From: an archaeon
GTDB taxonomy: Archaea; Micrarchaeota; Micrarchaeia; Anstonellales; Anstonellaceae
Reading direction: 5' to 3'
DNA length: 34,810 bases
NCBI GenBank assembly: GCA_020056305.1
Contig: JAGVIA010000045.1
Coordinates: forward strand, 1 to 34,810
Positions 16,518 to 27,939 of the stretch are shown here, one piece after another. Position 1 is the stretch's first letter, and each line of letters opens with the position of its first letter. The translations under genes and the position numbers were made by a program. The notes beneath the pieces are model-generated. The model ran no database searches, was not told the origin of the DNA, and worked only from the letters and a program-made list of their open reading frames with translations.

Positions 16518-17708
16518 ATGGCGCCAGTTAGCATTGTCGATGGGAAAATTGCAAAACCTGTTGCAGTTGTTCTGGGCAAAAAAGGCGTCGATTCAGTAGC
16601 CGCTGCCCATGACCTATTTATGAGAGCAGGTTTGGACCAAAAAACTATAGATATGCTCCTGGCTGGCTCTGCCGGAAATGGATCGGTTAAGGTGGACATA
16701 ACCGACCTGCCAAAACGCGACAGGGGCCGCCTGCTTCAGTTGTGCCGCAAAGACGAGGGCGCAGAGGTCATTGAATATCCGCCAATCACGCCTATTACTG
16801 CAAGATTTTTTGGCAACGCATTTATTCGGGCAAAAGACTCACTTGAAATAACCGGGCTTCGGGAGCAGCTTTTGCGCACAAGCGACGAGGCGCCGCACAA
16901 CGGCGCAAAAAGGGTACAGATGCGCGACTTAGCGCTGCAATGCGAGGAATATGCCAGCGGGCCCAGAGATGAGTTCATTGTGCGTGCTGGTGAAATTGAA
17001 GCTGCAAGGACAAGCAGGGATGAAGCAGTTCCGGGCATACGGGTGCAGTATGATGAGAGAATAGGAGAAAGAAGCAGAATCGTAGATGAAAAAATAAGCA
17101 CCTGCCAGAGCAAGAAAAAGAACCTTACAATAGGCGCTATTTTTGCCACTGTCAGCTCGGTTATCGGGGTAACCATTGATCCGGAGGCAGCCTTTAAATT
17201 TTTTGAGCATCTCCTTGACAAGCTCACGCCGCTTGGAGAAACGGCACTCTTTGCGCGCGGCATAGTAGCCACTCTTGCAGGCGGGCTGCTGGCAACCTTG
17301 TGGGCCCTGCGCCACAGGCTGGACAAGAGAATATCAAACCTTAGGATCGCAAAGGAGATGGAGCTTTCGGATTTGAGGGTCCAAAAAGAGCGGGAGGTAA
17401 TGAAGTTCCTCAATGAAAAAAGCGGGGAAATAAAGCAGATGCGCCAAGAGCTGGATAAGTTCGTGGCAAACAAGGTCATGGAAATACAGCTTGCGGCAGT
17501 GGCAATTCTCATGGATAGCTACAAGGAGTATGTCAGGCACCAGCTCTTTGTGAATGGCATGGAGAATGCGTACGAGCTTGATTTCAAGAACCCCAAGGAC
17601 AGAGAGCTGGTTTTTGAGTTCTATGGAAAGGTGATGGGCAACGGCAGCGTGCCAATCCGCCAGGCAGCCTCGGATGAAGGCGGTGAAACAAAGGCAGTGA
17701 CTGCCTAA
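16518..17708 (+). CDS. membrane protein with coiled coils, two TM segments
   Basis: 396 aa, family not recognised. Residues 1-130 form a soluble mixed domain (VVLGKKGVDSVAAAHDLF, then VKVDITDLPKRDRGRLLQLC). A charged helical segment about 140-195 precedes two TM segments (about 208-222 and 248-266, the latter ending LWALRHRLDKR). After it comes a long heptad-like coiled coil (about 267-325), then a helical C-terminus. The start rests on the strong RBS; a longer frame from 16401 is rejected because it crosses the TATA box. It lies between the lipoprotein gene and gyrB with its own promoter, so a link to the upstream system is only positional. Confidence 0.75.
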   Translation: MAPVSIVDGKIAKPVAVVLGKKGVDSVAAAHDLFMRAGLDQKTIDMLLAGSAGNGSVKVDITDLPKRDRGRLLQLCRKDEGAEVIEYPPITPITARFFGNAFIRAKDSLEITGLREQLLRTSDEAPHNGAKRVQMRDLALQCEEYASGPRDEFIVRAGEIEAARTSRDEAVPGIRVQYDERIGERSRIVDEKISTCQSKKKNLTIGAIFATVSSVIGVTIDPEAAFKFFEHLLDKLTPLGETALFARGIVATLAGGLLATLWALRHRLDKRISNLRIAKEMELSDLRVQKEREVMKFLNEKSGEIKQMRQELDKFVANKVMEIQLAAVAILMDSYKEYVRHQLFVNGMENAYELDFKNPKDRELVFEFYGKVMGNGSVPIRQAASDEGGETKAVTA

Positions 17709-17767
17709 ATTCCCATTCGTTTTTCCTTTTTTTCCAGTCCTTTTTCCAGCCTCATCACAGGTAGCTT

Positions 17768-19760
<1,993 letters not shown>

Positions 19761-19768
19761 GCGGACGC

Positions 19769-20563
19769 TCACTCCATTCGCTGTTCCGCCTGCGGCTTGT
19801 AAGCCAGCGCCTGAAGACGTTGAGAAGGTGGGAAGAAGGCACATACGTACAATGGTCTGTAACCGCGAGCAAAAAGGCCGAGATATTTATATGTATTTAT
19901 TTTATTCGTATCTGCTAGTAGTTCGCGTAAAGTCTCCTCCGATGCATTCGAGATAACTCTGTCTTCTATTCGGATGAGATGAAAATGTTGCTCACGTGGC
20001 TGGGCGTCAGGCTCGGCGTCAATAGGGATGCCAAACTTGCTTTCTGTTGGATGGTGAAAAGGATCTCTGGCAACATTTTGAATTAATGTAAAGTTACTTG
20101 CATCGTCCACAACACAAGTAGCAATGCTGTGTCTTTCTAGCTCTTCGAGACTTTCTATTCTCTTTCCATTCTTGCCTTCCACTCGTATGATACTGTTTCC
20201 CTTCCCGTCAAAGCCCTGCGGCATTGCGAGAAGACCGCTTGCGCGCCAGTATTCCTTATCCACAAGCAAGCGACATTCTTCGCCTGTCTTTGGGTCAGCA
20301 AAAGTGTGAAACTCGCCGAATTTGCCATTGGTAGTTGCAACTAGGGGATTTGCCCATACAAAAGTCCCATCCGTCTCACCCATCGCTTTCCATACACGAG
20401 TCCCATCCCATTCTACACGGTTTATTACATTCAGATGCGCGTTTCCGCCATTGAAAAGTATTGTAAGCCCTAACCGGTTTGCCTCCACGATTGCGCCTAG
20501 AGAAGTAAGACGGCGCCCCTGGGCTATTTGTGATATCTCTGGGGCTTGGGTTTTCAGGTTCAT
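19769..20563 (-). CDS. hypothetical 264-aa protein
   Basis: Family not recognised. A soluble mixed alpha/beta protein with no signal peptide. Recognisable stretches are ILFNGGNAHLNVINRVEWDGTRVW near the N-terminus, then CRLLVDKEYWRASGLLAMP, and HFHLIRIEDRVI near residue 200. It carries the strongest Shine-Dalgarno in the window (AGGAGGT, read from 20576 to 20570, six bases before ATG). It is transcribed divergently from a TrmB-like regulator across a 70-bp gap containing an inverted repeat, so that regulator is its likely controller. Its 3' end lies 8 bp from the gyrB stop (convergent). Codon use looks slightly more A/T-rich than the flanks, so recent acquisition is possible. Confidence 0.8.
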   Translation of the reverse strand: MNLKTQAPEISQIAQGRRLTSLGAIVEANRLGLTILFNGGNAHLNVINRVEWDGTRVWKAMGETDGTFVWANPLVATTNGKFGEFHTFADPKTGEECRLLVDKEYWRASGLLAMPQGFDGKGNSIIRVEGKNGKRIESLEELERHSIATCVVDDASNFTLIQNVARDPFHHPTESKFGIPIDAEPDAQPREQHFHLIRIEDRVISNASEETLRELLADTNKINTYKYLGLFARGYRPLYVCAFFPPSQRLQALAYKPQAEQRME

Positions 20564-20584
20564 TGTTATACCTCCTGTTCCTTT

Positions 20585-20632
20585 GTGGTATTAGCATATA
20601 TTTAATAAAATGCGGTGTTGTAACAATACCAC
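20585..20632. promoter_or_regulatory. inverted repeat flanking the divergent TATA element
   Basis: GTGGTATT at 20585-20592 and its exact complement AATACCAC at 20625-20632 bracket the AT-rich promoter core (catatatttaataaaa, about 20595-20610). The arms are about 32 nt apart, roughly three helical turns apart in the gap between the 264-aa gene and the TrmB-like gene. This is a plausible autoregulatory operator for that regulator. Confidence 0.5.
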
Positions 20633-20633
20633 T

Positions 20634-21380
20634 ATGGGCAGCAACAAAGAGCTTCTAAGCAGAATTGGCTTTTCTGACGGCGAAGGAAAAGTATATGAGG
20701 TTATAATGGGCTCGGAGAATGCCTCGCTCCAGTATGTGCATGAGCAGACCGGCATGGAGCGCCGCAACGTCTACGATATCATAAACAAGCTCGTCAGCAA
20801 GGGGCTTGTGACGTACTTCACTGATAACAAGCGCAAAATATACCGTGCCACGCATCCTAAAAACATACTTGCCTATTTCGACCAGCAGCAAAATGACATC
20901 GAGAAGAAAAAAGAGTTGTTTGCGCAGGGCTTGCCGGAGCTTGTGAAGCAATACGAGGCATCAAAGCCGGAATTCAACGCCCGCATCTATAGGGGAAAGG
21001 AAGGCATAAAGGCGCTGTTCAACGAGATGCTGGACTACAAAGACCATTATTTTATCGGGGGCAATTGGGGGATTGTAAAATACGCCGGCAGGGAATGGTG
21101 GGACCTTTGGGACAGAAAAAGAGTGGCGCGGAAAATTTGGTGGCATGACATCATTACTGCTGCTTTTCTGGCGAAAAATCCGCCTATGAAAAAATATTAT
21201 GAGTATCGGGTGCTGCCAGAGGAATTCGGCTCGCCTAACGTCATTTTGATTTTCGGGGACAGGCTCGTGAATTTGTTCTGGGGCGAGCCGCTGCTGGCAT
21301 TTGAAATAGAGAACAAGGAGATAAGCGAAAACTATTTGCATTACTTTAACTATTTGTGGAAAAGGTTGGGGAAAAAATAG
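20634..21380 (+). CDS. TrmB-family transcriptional regulator
   Basis: A 248-aa DNA-binding protein. The N-terminal winged helix (about 1-70) has the TrmB pattern: LLSRIGFSDGEGKVYEVIM, then VHEQTGMERRNVYDIINKLVSKGLV and a wing YFTDNKRKIYRATHP. A short coiled linker (PKNILAYFDQQQNDIEKKKELF) follows, then a C-terminal effector/dimerisation domain with YRGKEGIKALFNEML, as in sugar-responsive TrmB-like regulators. The start at 20634 (MGSNKELL) is preferred over 20610 because the TATA-like core at about 20598 predicts transcription start near 20625. Divergent from the 264-aa gene, which it probably controls. The ligand is unknown. Confidence 0.85.
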   Translation: MGSNKELLSRIGFSDGEGKVYEVIMGSENASLQYVHEQTGMERRNVYDIINKLVSKGLVTYFTDNKRKIYRATHPKNILAYFDQQQNDIEKKKELFAQGLPELVKQYEASKPEFNARIYRGKEGIKALFNEMLDYKDHYFIGGNWGIVKYAGREWWDLWDRKRVARKIWWHDIITAAFLAKNPPMKKYYEYRVLPEEFGSPNVILIFGDRLVNLFWGEPLLAFEIENKEISENYLHYFNYLWKRLGKK

Positions 21381-21386
21381 GGCTGT

Positions 21387-22028
21387 TCAAATCATGTGCC
21401 CCATTTTCCTTCTCTTTGCCTCAAGATAGGACTTATTGTATTGCGTGGGCTTGGTGTGAAGCGGGATGCGCGAAAGCACTTTTATCCCGTATTTTCGCAA
21501 AGCCGCGATTTTTTTGGGGTTGTTTGTTATCAGGTTTATTGATGCCGGGCCCAGCAATTTTATCATCTTTGCAGCAAGGCGGTAATCGCGCAAGTCAGAG
21601 GGGAAGCCAAGCTTGATATTTGCCTGAACAGTGTCAAGCCCCTTGTCCTGCAAGGAATATGCGCGTATCTTGTTGATGAGGCCGATGCCCCTGCCTTCCT
21701 GGCGCACGTAAAGGACGGCGCCTGTGCCCCGTGACTCGATGTAGGAGAGCGCCCATTCAAGCTGGCTGCGGCAGTCGCAGCGAAGAGAGCCAATTGCATC
21801 GCCAGTGAGGCATTCCGAGTGCAGGCGCAATGGCACTGCGGATTTGCCCGAAATATCGCCTTTTACGATGGCAACGTGCTCCTTGCCGTCAATGGTATTG
21901 CAGAAGGTGAAAATTTTGAAAGTGCCAAAGCGCGTGGGCAGCTTTGCATCCGCCACTATGTGCACGTGCGGCTTTTTGTTCCTGCAGGAAAACTGCATGC
22001 TAGGAGGTATTCGGATTGTTTCGGACAT
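21387..22028 (-). CDS. ribA: GTP cyclohydrolase II
   Basis: First committed enzyme of riboflavin synthesis in the bacterial-type route: GTP to 2,5-diamino-6-ribosylamino-pyrimidinone 5'-phosphate, formate and pyrophosphate. 213 aa, normal for a single-domain RibA. The zinc ligands are in ECLTGDAIGSLRCDC, the catalytic segment is RQEGRGIGL, and the C-terminal LITNNPKKIAAL is characteristic. Most archaea use the unrelated ArfA (GTP cyclohydrolase III), so a bacterial-type RibA suggests transfer. A TATA-like ttatatttta (22080-22071, minus strand) lies about 45 nt before the ATG. It is divergent from gyrA and ends 6 bp from the TrmB-like gene (convergent). Confidence 0.95.
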   Translation of the reverse strand: MSETIRIPPSMQFSCRNKKPHVHIVADAKLPTRFGTFKIFTFCNTIDGKEHVAIVKGDISGKSAVPLRLHSECLTGDAIGSLRCDCRSQLEWALSYIESRGTGAVLYVRQEGRGIGLINKIRAYSLQDKGLDTVQANIKLGFPSDLRDYRLAAKMIKLLGPASINLITNNPKKIAALRKYGIKVLSRIPLHTKPTQYNKSYLEAKRRKMGHMI

Positions 22029-22135
22029 GGAATATCATCCAGTTATGCTCAAAAGTTGCTTACTTGGGCTTAAAATATAAGCGTGCCGCATCGTTTTCAG
22101 GTAGGCATTTTGGGGCATGGAAATGCGAGGCTTTT

Positions 22136-22180
22136 TATACCCCAATTGCGTATATATTTCATTGATTTTTACGACGTAAA
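22136..22180 (+). promoter_or_regulatory. gyrA promoter with downstream palindromic operator
   Basis: The TATA box tata is at 22136-22139 (within ctttttatac). A second TATA-like tatatat lies at 22151. The palindrome TTTACG-A-CGTAAA occupies 22168-22180, centred 38 nt from the first TATA, matching the 40-nt spacing in front of gyrB. The common form is TTT(C/-)ACG-N-CGT(G/-)AAA. Confidence 0.6.
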
Positions 22181-22239
22181 TGCGCCCTGCGACAATGCTT
22201 GAACTTTAGCCCAAATGCTATGCAAAATTAGTGGTTTTG

Positions 22240-25200
22240 ATGGACGAAAAATCTGAATATTCGCATGGGAAAATTACCGACAAGCCTGTTGAGTCCGAGC
22301 TTCGCGCATCCTACCTGGATTATGCCATGTCAGTAATAGTGGGCAGGGCGCTGCCTGACATTCGTGACGGGCTAAAGCCAGTGCACCGCCGCATCCTTTT
22401 TGCCATGCATGAGCTTGGGAATTCGCATGACAAGCCGTACAAGAAGTCCGCGCGCGTAGTAGGCGAGACTTTAGGAAAATTCCATCCGCACGGCGATGTC
22501 GCTATATATGATTCGATTGTGCGCATGGTGCAGGATTTCTCATTGCGCTATCCGCTCATTGACGGGCAGGGGAATTTTGGATGCTTTACAAAGGATACCA
22601 AGGTCCAGCTGGCAGATGGGCGAAGCATAAACTTCGGCGAGCTTGTAGATGAGGAGAGCGCTGGAAAGGAAAATTATACGTTTACAGTAGATAGGGAGGG
22701 TAGGATAAAGATAGGTAAAATCACAAAGCCGCGCCTGACTATCAAGAATGCCGAACTTATGAAAGTTGTGCTGGACAGCGGGGATGAGATACGCTGCACG
22801 CCAAACCACAGGTTCATGCTCCGAACCGGAGAGTACAAGGAGGCCCGGCATTTGCAGGCTGGGGACTCACTTATGCCCCTGTACACAAAGCTCTCTTCTA
22901 AAGAACCGGACCCGGATTTGGCAGGATATGAAATGATAATGCAGCCTGCAAATGGCAATTGGGAATACTCGCATCGGCTGGCTGACGAATGGAATATTGA
23001 GCATCGCGCATACGCCAAATCAGCGGGAAGAATAAGGCATCACTTGGATTTCAACAAACTGAACAATAATCCGACTAACATTAGGAGGATGAAATGGGGG
23101 GAGCACTGGAAGACCCATTACCTGCAAGCGTCGGAAAAACACAGAAACGACAGCAATTATAGGGAAAAGTTGGCTGAAGGAAGAAGGCGCTTCTGGAACA
23201 ACGATGCAAATCGAGACAGATATTCTGAAAGGTTAAGCAAAAGAAACAGAGAAAACTGGTCAAAATCAGCCTATAGGGCAGGGAAGAGAGAGCAGCTAAG
23301 CAAAATAAACAAGGAATACATTGCGGCACATCCAGAGAGAAAACAGGAATTTAGCCTGAGGGCGACCAAGACGCTCAAAAGACTATGGCAAGACCCGCGT
23401 TATCGAAGCTTCATGCACCAGAAAATCATAAAGGCAAACAAGAACCATCTTTCGAATAAAACAGGGAAGCTGAAATTCCTTGCAATATGCAAACATGTCC
23501 TGGCTCAAGGCAATGTTATTTGCCAGGAATCATACGGACAGATGCGAAATAAGGTTTATCCTTATGGCCATGCAACAACGTGGAAAAAGGGGTTGCAAAA
23601 GTACTTTGAAAACAATGTTTCGCTAGTTCTATGCGAATTGAATGGCAATCATAAGGTCGCAAGAACCGAATTTCTGGCTGAACGCGAGGACGTTTATGAC
23701 CTTACTGTGAATGGAACGCACAATTTTGCCCTTGCCTGCGGCGTGTTTGTCCACAATTCTGTTGACGGGGACGCTGCAGCTGCCATGAGGTATACTGAAA
23801 TCCGGCTTGGCAGGATGGCAGAGGAGATGCTCTCGGACATTGACATGGAGACTGTGGATTTTGCGCCGAACTTTGACGGGAGCCTCAAAGAGCCTCTTGT
23901 GCTTCCTTCCAAAATACCGAATTTGCTCATAAACGGCTCATCAGGCATTGCGGTTGGAATGGCGACAAACATACCTCCGCACAATTTGACCGAAGTGATT
24001 GACGGCATGGTTGCGCTAATTGACAAGCCTGCACTTGCGTTTGAAGAATTGATTGGCATTGTGAAGGGGCCTGACTTTCCAACAGGCGGGATGATTGTCG
24101 GCAGGCGGGGCATCATAGAGGCATATGCAAAAGGCAGGGGCACAATACGCGTTAGGGGAAAGGCGGAAATCGTTGACAAGGGAGACAGGAAGCGCATCGT
24201 GATTAAGGAAATACCGTACATGGTGAACAAGGCTGAGCTTATTGAAAAAATCGCAACGCTTGTGAAAGACAAGCAGATTGAGGGCATTTCAGACATAGCC
24301 GACAGGTCTGACAAGGACGGGCTTGAAGTGGTGATTGACCTTAAGCGGGATGCTAATGCAGATGTGGTGCTAAACCAGCTGTATGCGCGCACCGCGCTTG
24401 AGGGCACGTTTGGGATAATGAGCATCGCGCTTGTGAACAACGAGCCAAAGACATTGCCGCTTGCAGACATGCTCAGGGAATTCATAAACCACAGGCGTCA
24501 AGTCGTGCGCAGGAGATGCATGTTCGAGCTTGCGCGCGCAGAGGAGAAGAAGCACGTGCTTGAGGGAATCAAGATTGCGCTTGCGAACATTGATGGCATC
24601 ATAAAGACTGTGAAGGCCGCGGAGAACACACATGTTGCGCGAGACGGGCTAATGGCAGTGTTCGGGCTGACCGAGAAGCAGGCGGATGCAATCCTTGAGA
24701 TGAAGATACAGAGGATTGCAAGGCTTGAGACAAAGAAAGTGATTGACGAGCATGCCGAGCTTGTGAAAAAAGCCGAGTGGCTAAATGCCGTGCTTGCCGA
24801 TGAGAACAGGATATTTGGAATCATAAAAGACGAGCTTGCGGAAATTCGGAAAAAGTACGGGGATGGAAGAAAGACCGAGATTGTGGATGATGAGGAAGAG
24901 ATTGAGATCGAGGACCTTATTCCGGATGAGCAGGTTGCAATCATTGTCACTGAGAACAATTACATAAAGAGGATGCCTGTCGCCGAATACAAGGCGCAGC
25001 GGCGGGGCGGAAAGGGAATTATCGGCGCCGACACAAAAGAAAGTGACATTGTAAAGGACATCATTATCGCATCCACGCATGATTATTTGCTGGTGTTCAC
25101 TGACAAGGGGAATGTGCACTGGCTCAAGGTGTACAGGGTGCCCCAAGCTGGAAGGTATGCCATTGGAAAGGCGATTGTGAATCTGCTTTCAATTGAGAAA

Positions 25201-26028
25201 GAGGGCATTGCCGCATTCATTCCAGTGTCAAAATTCAAGGAAGGCGAGTTCCTTGTGATGGGGACAAAGAACGGCATAACAAAGAGAAGCGACCTGCTGG
25301 ATTACTCGAGGCCGAGGAAGGGGGGCATAATTGCGATTACGCTGCGCGAGAATGACAAGCTCATTGATGTGCTAAAGACAGATGGCAAGAGAAAAATCGT
25401 GCTTGCAACAGCGGACGGGCAGGCGATTAGGTTTGCTGAAGATGAAGTGCGCGAAATAGGCAGGACGGGACAGGGAGTCATAGGAATTCGCATGAAGGAG
25501 AAGGACGAGGTTGTCGGCATGGTGCTCGATGATGCGCCAGCAATACTCACCGTGTGCGAGAACGGGTATGGAAAGCGCACGGCAATTGAGGAATACAGGG
25601 AGCAGGGAAGGGGCGGTTCTGGCGTAATCAACATAGTGGTGGATGAGAGGAACGGCAAAGTGGTTGGCGTGCTTTCCGTGAGGGAAGATAGTGAAATTAT
25701 TGCAATGAGCTCGCGGGGCAAAGTGATACGCATGCCGGTTGCTGACATATCGGTGATTGGCAGGAACACAAAGGGAGTGCGAATCATGAAGTTGGAAGAA
25801 GGGGAGAAAGTGGTTGCGGTCGAGAGGCTGGCAAAAGAAAACGGGAATGGAGAGGAAAAGAAGGAAGAGGCAAGTGATGCGAAGGAAGGAAATGAAAGCT
25901 CTGCTGAAAAAAAATCGCAGCCGCCTGCAGATGAAGGGAAAAAACCCGCGGGCAATGAAAAGGAAGGGCAGGGGAATGCGGATGTGAAGGAAGAGGGCAA
26001 AAAAACTAATTCTTCTTCTGGCAGCTAA
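22240..26028 (+). CDS. gyrA: DNA gyrase subunit A precursor containing an intein
   Basis: Breakage-reunion subunit of gyrase. The precursor is 1262 aa; removing the 392-aa intein (residues 115-506) leaves 870 aa. N-terminal signatures are [32 protein letters not shown] and [11 protein letters not shown]. The catalytic tyrosine is Tyr518 of the precursor (AAMRYTE, codon 23791-23793). The tower, coiled coil (about 24530-24860) and C-terminal beta-pinwheel follow, with the GyrA box QRRGGKG near 24997, which marks gyrase rather than topoisomerase IV. A low-complexity Lys/Glu-rich tail of about 65 residues ends the protein. Start ATG at 22240 ([10 protein letters not shown]) follows GTGGT by 4 nt; GTG at 22231 is the alternative. 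The last four bases overlap the convergent DUF1405 gene. Confidence 0.96.
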   Translation: MDEKSEYSHGKITDKPVESELRASYLDYAMSVIVGRALPDIRDGLKPVHRRILFAMHELGNSHDKPYKKSARVVGETLGKFHPHGDVAIYDSIVRMVQDFSLRYPLIDGQGNFGCFTKDTKVQLADGRSINFGELVDEESAGKENYTFTVDREGRIKIGKITKPRLTIKNAELMKVVLDSGDEIRCTPNHRFMLRTGEYKEARHLQAGDSLMPLYTKLSSKEPDPDLAGYEMIMQPANGNWEYSHRLADEWNIEHRAYAKSAGRIRHHLDFNKLNNNPTNIRRMKWGEHWKTHYLQASEKHRNDSNYREKLAEGRRRFWNNDANRDRYSERLSKRNRENWSKSAYRAGKREQLSKINKEYIAAHPERKQEFSLRATKTLKRLWQDPRYRSFMHQKIIKANKNHLSNKTGKLKFLAICKHVLAQGNVICQESYGQMRNKVYPYGHATTWKKGLQKYFENNVSLVLCELNGNHKVARTEFLAEREDVYDLTVNGTHNFALACGVFVHNSVDGDAAAAMRYTEIRLGRMAEEMLSDIDMETVDFAPNFDGSLKEPLVLPSKIPNLLINGSSGIAVGMATNIPPHNLTEVIDGMVALIDKPALAFEELIGIVKGPDFPTGGMIVGRRGIIEAYAKGRGTIRVRGKAEIVDKGDRKRIVIKEIPYMVNKAELIEKIATLVKDKQIEGISDIADRSDKDGLEVVIDLKRDANADVVLNQLYARTALEGTFGIMSIALVNNEPKTLPLADMLREFINHRRQVVRRRCMFELARAEEKKHVLEGIKIALANIDGIIKTVKAAENTHVARDGLMAVFGLTEKQADAILEMKIQRIARLETKKVIDEHAELVKKAEWLNAVLADENRIFGIIKDELAEIRKKYGDGRKTEIVDDEEEIEIEDLIPDEQVAIIVTENNYIKRMPVAEYKAQRRGGKGIIGADTKESDIVKDIIIASTHDYLLVFTDKGNVHWLKVYRVPQAGRYAIGKAIVNLLSIEKEGIAAFIPVSKFKEGEFLVMGTKNGITKRSDLLDYSRPRKGGIIAITLRENDKLIDVLKTDGKRKIVLATADGQAIRFAEDEVREIGRTGQGVIGIRMKEKDEVVGMVLDDAPAILTVCENGYGKRTAIEEYREQGRGGSGVINIVVDERNGKVVGVLSVREDSEIIAMSSRGKVIRMPVADISVIGRNTKGVRIMKLEEGEKVVAVERLAKENGNGEEKKEEASDAKEGNESSAEKKSQPPADEGKKPAGNEKEGQGNADVKEEGKKTNSSSGS
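22582..23757 (+). other. intein with HNH homing endonuclease in gyrA
   Basis: 392-residue in-frame insertion between Gly of GQGNFG and Ser of [12 protein letters not shown]. Splicing block A starts [13 protein letters not shown] (Cys1). Block B has TPNH (residues 73-76) with the conserved Thr and His. Block F reads [14 protein letters not shown], and block G ends VFVHN followed by Ser+1. Between B and F lies an HNH nuclease ([20 protein letters not shown], residues 151-170) and a basic helical DNA-binding region. All splicing residues are present, so it should be active. The site is 11 residues before the catalytic Tyr, different from the mycobacterial gyrA inteins, which as I recall lie directly after that Tyr. 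Most archaeal inteins carry LAGLIDADG enzymes, so HNH is less usual. Confidence 0.93.
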
Positions 26029-26750
26029 AGCAGCAGCGCGCGCAATTTTTGCATTATTTTCAAGCCGGCTATTTTTCCCATTATGCCCCCTGCCGCAAGG
26101 AGCGCAAGCAGTAGCGATATGCCCAACGTGAACTGCATTGTGATTTCTTCGGTGCCCGGTACGAGTGGAGGGTGCACGCCGACAGCGTAATCAAAATAGA
26201 GGTCTATTGCACTGAGCAGCAGGAATGCGAGTATGGCAATTTTTGGGAATTTCTTTGGGTACATGAGCGCGCCTTCAAGCGCCATGCCAAAATGCCCGGG
26301 CACCAGCACAAGCGTGGGCAATATGTACGGAAACACTGTGTAGAGGGGCAGGCTGTAGAAGATGACAAACAATGTCCAGAGCGCGTATTTCACCATGCCA
26401 AGGGAAACAATTAAGTCAAATGTTTTTGAGCGCACAATGCCAAGAAGCGAAAGGGATGCGAGGAAAATGTAAAACGGGCAGTCTGGCACGAAAGGCCAGA
26501 GGTAGAGCGGGGTATTGGTAAGCTGGGTCCAGTAGAACCAGACTCCTGTTGCGATGCCTGCGGCATTCAGGAAAAGGACAGAGTCAAAGAGCTTGCCGTG
26601 CTGGTGCGAAATGGCATAGGTGTCGCCGTGGGATGCATCATCGCCGGCGCTTGCCCTTTCCCCCATGCTGCCGTCTGATGCGCCATCGTTTTTGCTGGCG
26701 GGGAATTGCGAGTTTTGCAAATGCTGCTTTGTTTTTTCCTTTTCGACCAT
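26025..26750 (-). CDS. DUF1405-like integral membrane protein
   Basis: 241 aa, function unknown. A hydrophilic N-terminal extension (1-50) precedes about six TM segments. Family-like residues are visible: [35 protein letters not shown] and, further on, [17 protein letters not shown]. These resemble DUF1405 (the B. subtilis YpjA family), a match made from memory. The gene begins 10 bp after the acyltransferase stop and should be co-transcribed with it. Its stop codon overlaps the end of convergent gyrA. Confidence 0.8.
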   Translation of the reverse strand: MVEKEKTKQHLQNSQFPASKNDGASDGSMGERASAGDDASHGDTYAISHQHGKLFDSVLFLNAAGIATGVWFYWTQLTNTPLYLWPFVPDCPFYIFLASLSLLGIVRSKTFDLIVSLGMVKYALWTLFVIFYSLPLYTVFPYILPTLVLVPGHFGMALEGALMYPKKFPKIAILAFLLLSAIDLYFDYAVGVHPPLVPGTEEITMQFTLGISLLLALLAAGGIMGKIAGLKIMQKLRALLL

Positions 26751-26760
26751 CCAAAACGCC

Positions 26761-27243
26761 TTATTCCTTTCTTATTTGCGATGCCGGGACTCCGCCAACA
26801 AATGCACCCGGGCGCACATCGGAATTCACTAGTGACATTGAGGAGACTATTGCCCCGTCGCCTATTTTTACCCCGGGCAATATCGTGCAGTTGGCGCCAA
26901 TAAGTGCGCCTTTCCCTACTTCCACCTTGCCGACGCGGTATTCGCCAATCAGGAACTCATGCGCGAGAATGGTGGTGTTGTAGCCGATTATGCATCCTTC
27001 GCCAAGCTCGATCAGCTCAGGGTAGAAGAAATCAAGGGTGGCGCCAAACGCGATTGCGGCGCCATTCCCGACTTTCATGCCGGTGAGGCGGTAGAGGAAA
27101 TTCTTGAGATGGAGCGACGGGAGATAGCGGCAGCCATAGATGATGATGAAATTGAATAGCGTGCCAATGGGGTTTTTCACCTGCCAGAGCATGTGAAGCG
27201 AATTGTACTTGCCAGAGTATTTGATGGATTGGACGCGCCGCAT
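26761..27243 (-). CDS. hexapeptide-repeat acyltransferase (left-handed beta-helix)
   Basis: 160 aa. After an N-terminal basic/aromatic segment, residues about 75-155 show imperfect hexapeptide repeats (IELGEGCIIGYNTTILAHEF, then GKGALIGANCTILPGVKIGDGAIVSSMSLV). It ends with GGVPASQIRKE, typical of the LacA/NodL/Maa group of acetyl-CoA-dependent O-acetyltransferases. The conserved loop His may be that in LAHEF. The substrate is unknown; sugars or cell-surface glycans are likely from the family. A TATA-like tttttatatcc (27271-27261, minus) is placed for a leaderless start at 27243. Downstream partner: the DUF1405-like gene. Confidence 0.88.
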   Translation of the reverse strand: MRRVQSIKYSGKYNSLHMLWQVKNPIGTLFNFIIIYGCRYLPSLHLKNFLYRLTGMKVGNGAAIAFGATLDFFYPELIELGEGCIIGYNTTILAHEFLIGEYRVGKVEVGKGALIGANCTILPGVKIGDGAIVSSMSLVNSDVRPGAFVGGVPASQIRKE

Positions 27244-27274
27244 AGGATGGATTTGCGCATTGGATATAAAAAGG

Positions 27275-27835
27275 CTAGGAATTGGCAGAAGTGATTATCT
27301 TTGCCACGAACTCGCCTATTTTCGCATTGAGGTAGGTTTCGAACGGGCCGTATGCCAGCGTGCAGTCGCCCCCGCGCCGCGGGCAGTCGCGCGCAGACTT
27401 CCACAGGTCCATGAGCTGCACATCTCCCGTCGCATTCACCGCCTTGTCCGCTGCCATGAGCCGCGAATACCCCGGGATTTTGCCGGATTTTATCACTTCA
27501 AAATAGAGGGCTTCGGCATTTCGGTAAGGCGCAAGCTCTGAGATGTTGTTTTTCACAAGCGCAACCTCTCCTGATAGAATGTCGTAGGAATCCTGGAGGG
27601 CTGCGCATGAGGTGCCGGTCTGGCCGCACTGCTGCGAGAGGGCGTCATAGTCCTGCGTGCATTTTGAGAGCGAGGAGCGCGCAAGGGAGCACTGCGTTTC
27701 AAGCTCGGACACTTTTGCAGTTGCATCGGATGCCTGCTTTGCATACGCGTCGCGCTCCGCTTTGAGTGCCGCCTCATTTCCGATGCAGCCGAAAAAAAGG
27801 ATTAAGATGAAAATGAATGCAACCAGAATCTTCAT
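27275..27835 (-). CDS. coiled-coil lipoprotein
   Basis: 186 aa. The signal sequence MKILVAFIFILILFF is followed by lipobox-like FFGC (Cys17), predicting a lipid-anchored surface protein. Residues 20-105 form a coiled coil (LKAERDAYAKQASDATAKVSELE) with interspersed cysteines that could be disulfide-bonded. The C-terminal about 80 residues are globular and include CPRRGGDC. A GGTG ribosome-binding site precedes the ATG. It is transcribed away from the chaperone operon and its promoter region borders the tandem palindromes, so it could be co-regulated with heat-shock genes. No family recognised. Confidence 0.8.
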   Translation of the reverse strand: MKILVAFIFILILFFGCIGNEAALKAERDAYAKQASDATAKVSELETQCSLARSSLSKCTQDYDALSQQCGQTGTSCAALQDSYDILSGEVALVKNNISELAPYRNAEALYFEVIKSGKIPGYSRLMAADKAVNATGDVQLMDLWKSARDCPRRGGDCTLAYGPFETYLNAKIGEFVAKIITSANS

Positions 27836-27900
27836 ATTGGCACCTGCAAGAGAACCTCGGGGAAGGAATAAAAAGGCGCAGCTTGGGGCACAAAAATGTG

Positions 27901-27939
27901 TGTTAAGTTCTTATTAACAGTGTTAATACCGTATTAACA
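27901..27939. promoter_or_regulatory. two tandem 19-bp palindromic operators of the chaperone operon
   Basis: TGTTAAGTTCTTATTAACA (27901-27919) and TGTTAATACCGTATTAACA (27921-27939) are both TGTTAA-N7-TTAACA. Their centres are exactly 20 bp apart, about two helical turns. The second is a perfect palindrome apart from its central base. They directly abut the TATA-like tttaaaaag at 27940-27948, ahead of the ATG at 27970. Binding here would block TBP/TFB access. The first gene of the operon encodes a winged-helix protein, the natural candidate to bind them. Confidence 0.75.

Noticed and set aside
22582-23757. Insertion in gyrA as an insertion sequence or frame-disrupting element
   Set aside because: It is in frame, starts with Cys, ends His-Asn before Ser, and has splicing blocks A, B, F and G plus HNH: an intein.
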